Part shown: positions 45,617 to 57,296 of the stretch, piece after piece
Position numbering within the stretch: position 1 is the stretch's first letter
Layout: each line of letters opens with the position of its first letter
DNA from: Mimachlamys varia
Lineage: Eukaryota; Mollusca; Bivalvia; Pectinida; Pectinidae
Reading direction: 5' to 3'
DNA length: 64,000 bases
NCBI GenBank assembly: GCA_947623455.1
Contig: OX392527.1
Span: 52,062,401 to 52,126,400 of the forward strand
Made by a program: the position numbers and the translations under genes
The notes under the pieces: generated by a model
Seen by the model: only the letters and a program-made list of their open reading frames with translations
What the model was told of the DNA's origin: nothing
The model's database searches: none

Positions 45617-45812
45617 TTTACACGTCAACACTCAATAATATAATTACTTTCACTGTTTGAGTCTTTTGATATTTCTTTTTCTAATTCTAATAACATTTAA
45701 AAAAAAAAATCACAATTCTGTAGAAAGCATTTATCCGTAGTTCGTTACGAATGACATCACCTTAGAATAAGATTCAAGACATTGATTTTGTCGAAAAAAA
45801 CAGCATTCAAAA
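45617..45812. repeat. Old direct duplication, copy B
   Basis: Partner of 44019-44218, offset about 1.6 kb. TTACACGTCAACACTCAATA, GATATTTCTTTTTCTAATTC and TCAAGACATTGATTTTGTCG are the shared blocks. Confidence 0.5.
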
Positions 45813-45832
45813 CAGAGCATTGCAAAGCTTGC

Positions 45833-46013
45833 TTTGGTTTATTTTGTTTTACGTCCTATTACATGTAACAACCAGGGTCATTTAGGGATGTGTTTTGGAG
45901 GTGGAGGAAAGCCGGAGTACCCGGAGAAAAAAACACTTACCTACGGGCAGAGGGCGGAGGGCTAGTGGTAGAATGTCGGGACACCTTAACCACTCGACCA
46001 CCGCGGTCCCTCT
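45833..46013 (-). mobile_element. tRNA-derived SINE, family S2
   Basis: The minus-strand head GGGACCGCGGTGGTCGAGTG then GTTAAGGTGTCCCGACA looks like the 5' half of a Leu/Ser tRNA, with an A box in TGGTCGAGTGG. The B-box part has been deleted. The body reads TTTTTCTCCGGGTACTCCGG, TTTCCTCCACCTCC, AATGACCCTGGTTGTTAC and TAGGACGTAAAACAAAAT. This body resembles a SINE I associate with molluscs, where the tail is usually TAGGACGTTAAACAAA. A head-less relative is at 17230-17390. Confidence 0.75.
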
Positions 46014-47014
46014 GAGCTAGGTTGCTTATAAGTAATGTTTTACTTAAAAAGCGGAAATAATAACTGTTATTTTCCGAGGCCCTTTTTATATCATGTTGTA
46101 CATCCAATAAGGATTTTATGAATTCTTTAAAATAACGATTTTTATGTACATGGAATAATGTAAGCACATTGTATAAATAGATAGCAGACGTGAAAAAGTA
46201 TGATAATTATTGATTGTTTTTTTCCCTGGTAATTAGGTAATGTCAGTCAAGGTACATTGGCATGTCAGTCATCCATTAATTTTTCTGTGACGTAACCGGT
46301 ATCCTTGGTGTGTTTCGGTAATATTTCAGCTAGATTACAGAAGAAATTACAGTAATGTGATACGGGACTCAATCTATAGATTACGCATGAATCTTCCACA
46401 AGTGATTAAACAGACCATGTAATTGTAGGAGCCAGCGAGAGAATCCTTGAAAATAAATCGATGCTTCGTATTATAGGGAAATATAAGACAACTCCCATAC
46501 ACAACCTCGAGTTTTCGTTTCCAATTTTCTGACTTTTGATTGGTATGACTATATCATTATTTTTCTCCCGCATAGCTGCGTTACAAAATAGCTTTATTGT
46601 ACATTGTAGAGTTATAATATACAGTTACGTCAAATGTCAGTCAAAATGTAAAATTAGGAACGAACATTATTTACAATTAGAGACAACTTGATACCTATCT
46701 AGAATGAAGTTTACTGGGTTTTTATTTTTCCAACGAGAAGTCTTCTGTATTGTTAAAGTTGAGTAGTCTATCATGCTACAAATAGATCCACATTATGTGT
46801 CCCCGCCGTGGCATCATCAAAGGCGGAACTGCAGCTATGCACATTTTAACGTCTCCGTATTTCCATATTGTTTTTGATTTATGATTTTGTTAGTTTTGCC
46901 GTTGCTATTGTTATTGTCTGTGTGTAGAAAATCAGTGAAGATGAAAGAAAGTTAACTTTGGTTTTGTACAATTTCGATTTGAGGTATTTTGATAATTGCC
47001 CAATTAACATGATT
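46014..47014. other. Spacer, nothing recognised
   Basis: No supported feature. Confidence 0.5.
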
Positions 47015-47430
47015 TAAGTGTTTGTGGAGATGTTTGGCTGTCGGTTTTTCAATTTGAGAGTTTGTGAAGCTATTGGCGTTTGATGCTGTTTTGTTTGTGT
47101 TTGTAGGTATGTGGATCTATAGGCATACATGTTTGTTTGGTTACGGGTATGTAAACTGTGGGCATATAATATTGTTAGATAGTGGATACATGTATGTGAA
47201 GATGTTGTCAAATACAATTGTTAGATTGTACATACATATGTAGGTATGCAAAGATGTGGACATGTGAGATTTCTTATCGTATAAGTCATAGTTATGTGAA
47301 GTTGTGGATACGTAAGCATAATGGATAATACGTTTATGAAAATGAGAACACGGGAGGTCATAGGTACAATGTATCTGAAGCTGCTGGCATGTTAGGTTTT
47401 TAACTCGTACATTATGTAAACATGTTGGCA
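47015..47430. repeat. Degenerate minisatellite, period about 45 bp
   Basis: A GTATGTGAAGATGTTGG-like core recurs at about 47019, 47059, 47106, 47149, 47194, 47243, 47293, 47370 and 47411. Spacing is 40-50 bp with one gap of 77. Units are strongly diverged. Minus-strand open frames here are by-products. Confidence 0.6.
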
Positions 47431-47448
47431 GAGGGCGGCGGGAAGTGA

Positions 47449-47471
47449 GGGGGGGGGGGGGGGGGGGGGGG
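47449..47471. repeat. Poly(G) tract of 23
   Basis: An uninterrupted G-run directly after the minisatellite. It could fold as a G-quadruplex. The run length may be inaccurate. Confidence 0.85.
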
Positions 47472-50055
47472 TTAGATCTTAGTGTGCTAAGGTATTGGTA
47501 TGCCACTCCACTAGGGTATACCTAACTAGTTACATATGTGAAAACGAAGGGCAAATTCAACGGATACCAGTTTAATGTAATAAAACGTTTTATTATTGGT
47601 TTGACATTTTCATGATTTGAAGAATGGTTCGTTTTGAAACACATTGCTGAATCAGGGACATGTTTTGTTGCCCCTATTCGCCTGAATACTCTTACAAAAA
47701 CGGAAGGTGTGGTACACAGACCGTGCTGTGTGAGACTTTAGATTCGTGTTTGAAGGTTATAGGGGATTTTTATGCGTTGGGTGTGAAGGATGAGCAAAAA
47801 CGGAAGTTACGTCAACAACACAAATAGTCAAAGCGGAAGAAAACATCTCTCGTTCCAGTGTTTGGTCTGAGAACATTACAACATTCATTCGTACCAAAAA
47901 ATTAACAGTAATGACTAGGTTGTTGTGACTACGTCGTCGATGTTGTTTACTTGCATGCTCTCGAAGCTATTTCGCAGCCAAACGATTAAAGATGAAAACC
48001 GTGTAGGTATATGGTGAATTGTTGTTCTAGCAGATATCGGAGAATGCAGTATTGACGATTCATTATCTACTTGCATAGGGGCCGCGGGGATATTACATTT
48101 GTGTCTGTATAGTGATTTATTGGTGTCAAGGGCAAGGCAAATGGGCCATGATTATCTTCGGTTTTAGTACTGTACTTCCTACGGATTCTGTAGAGTTCCA
48201 TTACTTAAAAGCAAACCCTTGTAAAGAATACACTTAAAGCATTGAGGGTCATTATAAGGAGGACCTATTTACCAACTGGATATATCACATGTAAGCCTTT
48301 TACATATTTTGGTAAACAAAAGAAAATCAATAAATGTCTTCACAAATGAATTAAATTCAAATTCAATGAGTTGTTCGAGGAAACTAAATTTAAATTCGAC
48401 CCTTTACCACCCTAAGTGAGTTTTCCAGGTCAATCTAAAATTTGTATGGATCAATTTTGATCAATTAAACTGCATAATGAAGACAGGTTGAATGTGTTAT
48501 ATAACAATAAATATAAAGCATTAATATGTGTTTAAAGAGTAAAATATCTCTGGAGTATAAGTTATGGAGGGTTGCTATACCAGACCATTGATCCCTTTGA
48601 TAGCAAGGGCGGATTGTCCTCACAGCGGTTTCTCCCTGCACTCGTTGAATAAAATATTTGAATATAAACAACCGGAAAGATAACCGCTGTCAATATATGT
48701 TAGCAAGATGTCATTGCTTTAAATGACAAGCTTTTTTTTCACAATCCTTCATCTTACATATAAAACTGACAATGTATAAAAAGGAAATAAGCAAAATGTG
48801 ACGAAAATCGATAGGAAACTGAATCAACGATTTAAAAAAATTGACAGCCTTATCTCCATTCTCGCTTCGTGACAACAGTGATGTATTCCTGCGAAGTTAC
48901 ATAGCATGTAATCATTGATCACAGAGTAGCCTTCAGAACTAGCTTTCTGTTCAGTTTCGTTTAAAAAGACAAGTTGATGATATAAATCGTTCGGTTGTGT
49001 GTCTGGAAAAACATTTTTTTTTGTACACAGAGGTTATTTAAGCACTAAGTTGCATTCTTATTCAAGTTATAGGCAATATGAACGCCTGCTGTATTACAGG
49101 AAAACTGTATTTACACATCTAACCATATACGAAAAAATAACTATGACGTAAAATTAAACGATGAATCTTCATGAAACTCTTGAATGTTGAATTGGCAGAA
49201 TAGCCCGTAGCGCGTGCTCCTTTTCGAGCGACGCAAACCGTTCACATGCTTTCTCCTGGAACGGGGATTCGAAGTATAGTTCGTATAGTCGGTGGAAAAC
49301 AGCTACCGCCAAAGGGATTTTATTATGAAATAGTTGAGACTTTTTTCTTTTGCACTGTATGTTTAAAGGTGCTTTCAAATAACATTTGGAAAAATTGTCG
49401 TTATTGACATGGCGTATTTATGACGCCATAATGTGGAGGCATGTCCGCTGAATTGAAAAAAATGAGTTATGCGGTCCGCAATGGGAAACACGTTTTCAGC
49501 GTCGTGTTGTGTTTTGGTTGGGATACGGCTGATATATTACAATGATGCTAGGGATACGAATCGTTTCTACATGTCCGTGATGTTAGATTGATGACCTTGA
49601 CTACATTATTTCGGACGATATGCCTACTGAAACAATATTGCACTTTCCTAGAATCAGGGAGGTGGATCCTCTACATGGCAAAGAGTGAGTGATTAAAAGC
49701 TTGTACATTTTGTACTTATGTTGACAGAGTTTCTTTTCGATGTTTAAATAAAGTTAATCTATTATATCCAATAAGTGATTAAAATGGGAAAAATAAAACC
49801 AAAACATTGTTTATAAATCCAAGTCCAAACGAGAGTTCGACGTGATTTTCCTTTTTTTAACCTTCAGTTCACATTCTTATTCATACTCGTGTTGGATCAT
49901 AGCCAAGTAAACCGAAACGATACTTACTAGTTTTATATAGTGACCATACAGCACAAATATAAATATATCAGAGTACGTCTTTACAAACTAGAGCACAAAT
50001 ATCAACGTTATTATATACACACTACACACAAGAATCTAAGCATGTAAAAACAAAT
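47472..50055. other. Spacer, nothing recognised
   Basis: No supported gene, RNA or repeat. Open frames at 48465-48671 and 49169-49378 have no motif. Confidence 0.5.
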
Positions 50056-50118
50056 CATAGAATACCGAAACCTCAACAAAACCAAAACTCCGACCTCAAA
50101 ATCGGGTAAACTAGGCCA
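50056..50118 (-). mobile_element. RT-tail family, decayed 3' end
   Basis: The reverse complement reads CCTAGTTTACCCGATTTTGA then GGTCGGAGTTTTGGTTTTG and GAGGTTTCGGTATTCT, a mutated family terminus. Confidence 0.65.
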
Positions 50119-51889
50119 TATATTGTATCACCATGTTTTGAATCGTTAATAACAAAGTAAACATTATGCTTTTCGTCTTATTTCAGTCCAAGTCGCTCGG
50201 TGATTGACACCAAGAACGCAATCAAAAGACATCCATATATCTACAGGCCTAAAAAAGTACAAATAAAGAAAGGGGTGAAAACGAATATAAATCAGAATGC
50301 AATACAGTTACAAAGAAGTACAGATGTAAGCAGGAATATGTTAGCAAAACGAAATTTGAAGGGCGTACCCGTCCATTTGTGTTTTTATCCTAAGATTTGT
50401 CTACGAATTACAATTACGTGTTTTCACTAGTTAGGCCGAGTTAACCTGACTAATTTCAAGCTTACTGTGACGGCTGATTGTCCAATTGCAAGTCTGTGTT
50501 GAAAATGTAGACTGAATTTACAGATTTCATAACTGTGTTCTTTTTTTGTATTAATATTAATTAGAAGAATGGTTGAATGGTTTAATCAATTCCGGCATTT
50601 TTACTTTTAAATATATGGATACAAACTATCTGGCAGCCTCTTCATGAATACTGACAAGGATCTATCCGTTCAATTACGACAATGCTATAGCACGCAGTCC
50701 GTGTAGAAATCAAAGTAGGATCGCTTGATCCGTCTATGGTTCCAAAATTACATTAGACAGAAGACAAGCTAATCTGGGTCACGTCAAAACGCACGGATGA
50801 TCCAAGTTGACATATAACATATCTTTTTTTACCAGTTTGCAAAATTTACATCTGTATTATCCCGAGTGGTTATGTCAGTCCCACAAAGAACAATGGTTAC
50901 GCATTAAATCATCTGCAGACAAAATTAACAGCAACAAATTTGGTATTATCTGCGATATTTCATGTTTGTTATAATACAGCCCATTACTATTGCTACATGT
51001 AATCATTTTGACGTAGAGACTTCAAATGAAATGAATTATATTGTAACCAAAATAGAAAGGAACGACTGGCCAGCAGTTTGTGTGGGAGGTGATTAGGTGC
51101 GAGACCTAAGTTGTTATGGTACGCGGTTTTATATTAGTATTCTCCTCCTGTTGAGACGCCCAATTGTATTTGCATCTAGCCTTGCTGGTTGTCAGAAGCA
51201 GGTCAGACTCCCGTGACCCAGGGCAATGGATAGTCTAGCTCAGACACAAACGTCACGTGTAACTGTTTTGCCAACGTTTCGTCTCGTCAGTTTGTTCCTC
51301 ATATTAGCACCCATATAGTTCAAAGATGTCTATAGACCAGGGGGATTTATACTTTGTTTTAATACGGTGACTGAGTTCGTAAAAACATATTTTCCATCTG
51401 TAAGCTTTTCTTTGTTCTTACACTATCAAAGCATACCTTAAGGTAGTATGTTATCGCTTATGCATCCAAAGTAGTCCTTTTAATTGCAATATAACTCAAA
51501 AGGAAGCCGTTTCTCGGAGTTTTGTGGTAATCGGGAACCTAAAGTATTTTCAAAAAAATTTTGATGGTCGGGAAAAGTCTTGATTTACAAAGTTCAACAC
51601 TGATATGGTCTCTCTAGCATTTCACAAAGGAGGAAATGTTTATAACAATCTTCATGTCATCCTTGATTTTATTTTTGACTTCAACTTAACTGAAAACTAT
51701 GTTACTAGGTGTATTAAAGTGTGGATTTGCCTACAAATATAATCATTGGTTTATGAAATATCACCAACAACACGTATTTTAGTGAAAGACAACGCTTGTC
51801 TAACGTCGCTTAATGCTTGGTGCCTCTGTAGTTTGGAGTTCGCCAGTAATCATTCTTACTTTTCTTGTTGTTCCAAATATTTCGGTTCG
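50119..51889. other. Spacer, nothing recognised
   Basis: No supported feature. A hammerhead-like string near 51276-51290 was examined and rejected. Confidence 0.45.
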
Positions 51890-52250
51890 AGCACTTACGG
51901 CAAAGGGATAATAAATCTGCAGGATGATGAAGGATATTGGCAAGTTTCATGGTCGCGATCTTGGTCTCATTGAGAAATATTCTGTTTGCGGACAATGTAT
52001 GAGTACTTATTATGATAGGAAAAACAAAACCCAAGTTCTCACTTTGAGAACGAGACATTTCCTTGGCTCGGATGTGACAAGGATTTACATTCTGATGTCG
52101 TTCATGAAGCAGAACAAATTAACCATGCTGGACTTGTTCTCCTGTATTTTATTAAGGGTATCCCACTAAATATTTCCTTTGTCCCTAGTTTAATCTATTT
52201 TAAGTTCGCATTATGGTTTTGTTGACGCTTTGATATTCATAGATTTTTTC
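51890..52250 (+). mobile_element. RT-tail family, decayed copy
   Basis: CACTTACGGCAAAGGGAT, ATGATGAAGGATATTGGCAA, GGTCGCGATCTTGGTCTCAT, GAGAAATATTCTGT, then tail blocks CTCACTTTGAGAACGAGA, GATGTGACAAGGATTTACAT and GTTTTGTTGACGCTTTGATA. Frames are broken throughout. Confidence 0.8.
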
Positions 52251-53640
52251 AAAGATTACAAAACCCACCTGAAATCCACGAATCCATGAATGTAAGTCAG
52301 ATTGAGTTCCAGTTACAGCTTAACTTTCTATTCATCCTTAGATGCACCAGTAATGAAGTCCTAAACCATAATCATTCAAGCCGAAAATGTATATCAAATT
52401 CAGGATCCAAAACGTAGCATATGATTTTTAGGTGTTGGTTGATAAATGACTTATTATTCCTCACAGACCCGTTTTACAATTGCTGTTCGTTGTTCCTTTC
52501 CTTGCCACCAAGATACCGAGAACGAAGCGGATGTTGTAAGGGTCATTTCCGGTATGTATTGAATTGAAAACAAGCGTGAATAACACTGATGTACAGGCAA
52601 GAAAACGGCTAAGTATTGGGAGATGCCTGTCTGTCACGACCACTGGTAAAGGTAAGTACATACTTTAAAGGATAAACTGAAGTAAATGCTATCACATTCA
52701 CCATGTAATATAGCTGTTTTCATTCCGTGCTTGATTGGGACATACGTATGTAAGCCGCGGCAGGTGCACAAAGTGTTGTGAATGGTTACACTTTCATGGT
52801 CGGCAATGAATTACCTCGTCGATTGTAAGGAAACAACTGTTATGTAAGCTGCGTTTCTCATGCTTAAAGAGGGTCATTATATAATTGATTTATAACATAT
52901 GACCGGTGAAAACCGATCCCACCATATCGCAAGCAGTATCGTCTATATACCTGAAGTCGTTATCATCGTCACTGGTACTTGATACGTACACGTACCTTAC
53001 GTCATACACACGTGCCGAAGTGCAAATGTCGACAAATTCATTTCGCGTAGTAACACCCGTTTTATACAATATTTAGTTTGATTCTAGGAGATAAATATGT
53101 TATGTATTTCTTCTTCCTATTAAATAATCGGGCTCAAAGGTTAAGCGCATGATTTGGAATGTGGCATTTCAAGACTAAAACAAAATTTGTGTGTTACTTT
53201 AAGCTTATAAGATAATTTAGGGTAGATCAAGTTCAGGTCTGTCTCCTGTGCTAGTATGGGAGGAAGGGACTTCCAATCAGGTGGTCCTGGGAAAGAAGTC
53301 AAAATCCACAGTTTCCCCACCCAATTCTTTCATGTCCTCTTGAATATTTTTTTTATATATCTGTATTTGTTCGGCGTTGGCGTTGTTCTACCGCACTCCC
53401 ACCTTTATATTAAGTGTGTGATAGTTAAAATAGTACACTTCATATAATACTTATATATTTATCTATATGTTGATGTAAACTTGTCACCTTATGGTGGCCA
53501 TTTTCAATTAATAATGTTGTTTTGTTGTCTATACGTGGAGTATACATAAATAAATAAATCTACTGTATAGGTAAAATTCCATATTCATATATTGTTGTTT
53601 TGTTAATACCCATCTGTAAGAATATCTTATACATTTATGA
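52251..53640. other. Spacer, nothing recognised
   Basis: No supported feature. Confidence 0.5.
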
Positions 53641-53764
53641 CCCTCTAGGTAGGGTGATATGAAGGTCTGTCTACCTGAAGCAATCATCTTCCTCCGAGGT
53701 CGTGGCCCGAGGGGAATATAACTGCTGAGGTTAGACAAACCTTCATATCAACCTACCAAGAGGG
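53641..53764. mobile_element. 124 bp hairpin MITE
   Basis: The left arm 53641-53676 starts CCCTCTAGGTAGGGTGATAT and continues GAAGGTCTGTCTACCT. The right arm, reversed, starts CCCTCTTGGTAGGTTGATAT and continues GAAGGTTTGTCTAACCT. About 31 of 36 positions match. The 50 bp centre is GC-richer than the surroundings. No clear target duplication. Confidence 0.75.
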
Positions 53765-55804
53765 CAATGCATTGTTTATAATACCGGTTAGTCATATTCT
53801 ATCAACAAATATATTTTTTAATTATATTTTTACATGTTTATCTATGTTTGTTTACACAATGAAACCAAATAGAATGGCAACTCTTGCAAGAATCAGGAAG
53901 GAATCAGGCGAGAATCAGGAAGGTCGCCATGGGAGCACATGCTCCTGAGAGATATGATTTTTTGTCAAACCTAGGGAAGACACGATGCTTTGTAACGCCG
54001 TCACGTGACATGTTTTAACGAATCAGCTTTAGAGGATAGAAATGAGAAATAATATTTTTTATAGTTACAGCAATAAGATTGTATCTATCTGTAAGCACCA
54101 ATTCTGGCCTGATTAAACTTTTATTAATTATTTGTGCATATCATTTTGTCTTTGTGTGCTATACCTTTGGGCATGAATATAGCAATTCCGTTTACAGAAA
54201 GCAGTTTCAAAAGTATGTTCTTATTCTAAGTAATAATATTTTAGAGCTGTCCTCGACATTTTTATCTTGTGAATGTGAATGCCAAGACAACTTAACTGCT
54301 AAGGTGTAAATATAAGCTCCAAGTAAACAAAAAAAAATCGTCTGAAAGTGGTTGATTGTACCCCTGTCTCCCATAAGTAGATTTTTGGCATGAATGCATT
54401 ACAAGTAAAACTGTATCCACTAAATAATTTCCAGTGGCAGCTGAAGTAGATATGTTTTAGTGCGAAACATATATATTGGGTCAAGAGATCAAACGCTCAT
54501 CTGTTAGTCATGGCCAGATTCGATTCCAGTCACCTGCCCGACCAACGAACCACCCTCTAATAAATAATACAATGCACTTTACTATTTTTCTTAACCTAAT
54601 GCGGTCGTTAACGAGTAATCCTTGGCAAAACCATTGCTGTAAATGTTTGTTTTGTTAAAAAAAATTAAGAAACACAATGAATATTGTTTGTTTTGAAATA
54701 TAATATATCACAACTTTTAGTGAAGAATTTTATGTTTTGAGGAATCTGTAGCAAAGCATTCCTGAAGTGCTTACTATCTGTAGTATAAATAACATTTGCT
54801 TAAATCAGTACAAGACGAGTTTCACTGTGAAAGAGGTTGGATAACGAATTCAAATGAATAACTGTCGGGAAGAATAATTAAATGTTTGGTAAAAGGTTAA
54901 ACATGAATGAAAACCGCGAATAAAACTGTTCCATCGAGAGGAATCATTAAACAAAATCTGTCGTATGCATTAACAAAGTAAAATTCAGTGTTTCATTCAA
55001 ATTTGAAAAGTGCCGTATGACCAAGCTTATAACGAATCCGCCATAACTCTGGCATTACTGTACTTTATGGTTACAAATATAGCTTACGTGGAACTCGGCC
55101 TTTGCCCTATGGCTGAAATCCTAGCTATTAAGTCCATTGTCGACTAGAACATTCTTTGTATGGTTATGTTATTGGCTTTGAGAAACTGGTCTATCTCCTT
55201 TGGGCCCTGGCTATTTATACCATTTAGAGTCTGGAGCACTGTTTTAAATTTCATTCTTTAGGGAAGATTTCAGAATAAAACGATCATTTCCATCCTTAGA
55301 TACATCACTAGGTAACAAATAAGACCATATAATAGGCTGTCGTGTTTTTGTTTTATTTCGGCAGCAATGGATATCTTGTAGTTGAATCTGCATTTTTATT
55401 GTAAAACGAAAGCCAGTTTGAGTAAAATTACGAAGCTATATCTCCTTCGAGATCTTTTAACAACATAAGGAAAACACAAACAACCATTCCAGCAATAATG
55501 TTCGTGTTGACTCAATTATAATCTCATAATGTGTTGAAAGAGGGGCGTTAAATGTTTGGTGACATAAGGTAACCGTATTTGCTGCACAATGAGTGTATTA
55601 GCTAGAACATTACTCTCGTAAAACTGTGTAAACACATTCAACAAAATCACAGAACGAAAGCTTTCTGTAGGTGTTTTCATAATTTCAAACACTGTAAATG
55701 CCGTGTAAAATCTATAACAGATACATTTGCTAACGTTTTATTGCGAATCAAATCTGTACCAGGAGACGTTTGTGTCATTAGACCACTTTTTGGAGATATC
55801 GTAT
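53765..55804. other. Spacer with one very short tandem motif
   Basis: AATCAGG occurs three times within 53889-53925 (AGAATCAGGAAGG spacing). Otherwise nothing supported. Confidence 0.45.
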
Positions 55805-56023
55805 TTGATGTTTACTCGGATGTGACAAAGATTTACATGGCGGGTGTCGTCGATGAAGCCGAAGACGCTTACTTTTCCGGGACACCTGGTCTTATTATCT
55901 TGTACGTTTACAAGAGTCTCCATGTAAATTTTTCCTTTGTTCATATTTTCCCCTTGTTTAATCGATTTTGAGTTCGGATTATGATTTTGTTAACGCTTCG
56001 GCATTCTCTTATTTATTTTCCTG
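55805..56023 (+). mobile_element. RT-tail family, tail-only copy
   Basis: Starts at GATGTTTACTCGGATGTGAC and runs to the common 3' end (GGCATTCTCTTATTTATTTT). The MAGVVDEAEDAYFSGTPG frame is open here also. It is a 5'-truncated insertion of about 220 bp. Confidence 0.85.
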
Positions 56024-56502
56024 TCAACCAGTGGATGTTTTGGTGTTGGAATAAGGATTTTCTTTTACCAAGGATATAGGTCTTCTCTTTGTTTAATTTA
56101 GAAAATGAAAATAATACTTTAACTTCAATTTCAGTGAAAAAACTATAATTTCGTTAGAAAATAACATCAAATAACTACAATCTAAACACATTTTGTCGTT
56201 ATTGGTTCATAATTTAATATACATATGATTTGAATATGCTGGAATTCTAAATATGTGAAATTGACAATATAACCATTTATCAATACGAATTGTACTGATT
56301 TGGCTTATCATTGAAATAACTTTTCACAACAGCATCAACTATCCGCCATTTATTATGCTTTATTGCTTTTAAAATGATATTTGTATGCAATTATTTGCTT
56401 AATGGAAGGTTTAAAATTAAAATACGTTCATCCAAGGGACCGGAATGGATTGTGCCTGCTGTATATACTCTCCAAATTACATCACAGTCATTTGGTACAA
56501 TA
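56024..56502. other. Spacer, nothing recognised
   Basis: No supported feature. Confidence 0.5.
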
Positions 56503-56914
56503 CAGTCAAACCTGTATTAAGCCACCACACAAGAGACCGACAGCTATTGTGCTGCTTAAGACAGGTAGCTGCTTAAACCAGGCTGGCCAGAAACGGCCTA
56601 TTGCTCTTTTTTTGTAACAGATAATATTATAATGCACTTAATCATACACTAGTGTTGGTGGTTCTATGAAGAGATTATCCTCGGATTATCGTAAACAAAA
56701 CCAAATCACGTGACGATTGATAAAAATAGGTGGTCATGTGATCATCGCATATGTCTATTTACGGACAAAATGCAGGACAATGCAACGAATTGGGGCAATT
56801 TTTTGTAGCTGTTTAAGGTTCAATATATAGTGTTTTCGGTCGGGCGGACCACAGACTGGCCCCTTAACGTAGGTGGCCGCTTATTCAAGGTGGCCGTTAG
56901 AGCAGGTTTGACTG
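56503..56914. mobile_element. 412 bp Tc1/mariner-like MITE, TA target duplication
   Basis: Perfect 12 bp ends CAGTCAAACCTG / CAGGTTTGACTG are flanked by TA on both sides. Similarity of the ends extends further as AAGC(G)GCCACC-type motifs. There is no transposase. The CAGT start with TA duplication is the Tc1/mariner-superfamily pattern, and I associate this terminus with bivalve MITEs. Confidence 0.75.
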
Positions 56915-56929
56915 TACGTATTGTTTGTA

Positions 56930-57082
56930 TATGTAACAGAGGTCATTATTTATTTAAATGCCTCCGCTAGGAGTCGAACCCGGAGCCTCTGGCTACTAGG
57001 CTTAAGCTCAACCGATCGAGCTAAAGAGAAGATCTCTCTAGCCGAGCGGTATATTGCAGCTAGTTTTAACCAGTGTTACATA
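56930..57082. mobile_element. TATGTAAC-ended MITE with tRNA-like core, copy 1
   Basis: Bounded by TATGTAACAG and GTGTTACATA. On the minus strand, 56955-57030 carries a tRNA-like core: TAGCTCGATCGGTTGAG (A box) and GGTTCGACTCC (B box, perfect fit). The acceptor stem does not form, so it is not a functional tRNA gene. Confidence 0.65.
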
Positions 57083-57189
57083 CTCCCCTAACGGGAAAGA
57101 ACTCGTCCCGAGTATTTTCCGGGAGCCATAGGGATTCCTTTGTAAGTATCCCTACAGTATGTCATTCCCGGGTCCCTGCGTTGGCGCCA

Positions 57190-57296
57190 TATGTAACAGA
57201 AGTCATTATTTATTTAAATGACTCCGCTAGGAATCGAACCCGAAGATCTCTCTAGCCGAGCGGTATATCGAAGCTAGTATTTACCAGGGTTACATA
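57190..57296. mobile_element. TATGTAAC-ended MITE, copy 2 with internal deletion
   Basis: Same ends and same orientation as 56930-57082, starting 260 bp downstream, but about 45 bp of the tRNA-like core is missing (AATCGAACCCG joins GATCTCTCTAGCCGAGCGG). The 107 bp between the copies (57083-57189) holds CGGGAAAGAACTCGTCCCG, a short inverted repeat. Confidence 0.65.

Noticed and set aside
51276..51290. Hammerhead-like CTGACGA..GAAAC on the minus strand
   Set aside because: Only three bases (GAC) separate the two core boxes, so no stem II can form.
56955..57030. Functional tRNA gene
   Set aside because: A and B boxes are good but the acceptor stem does not pair and the T stem has mismatches.
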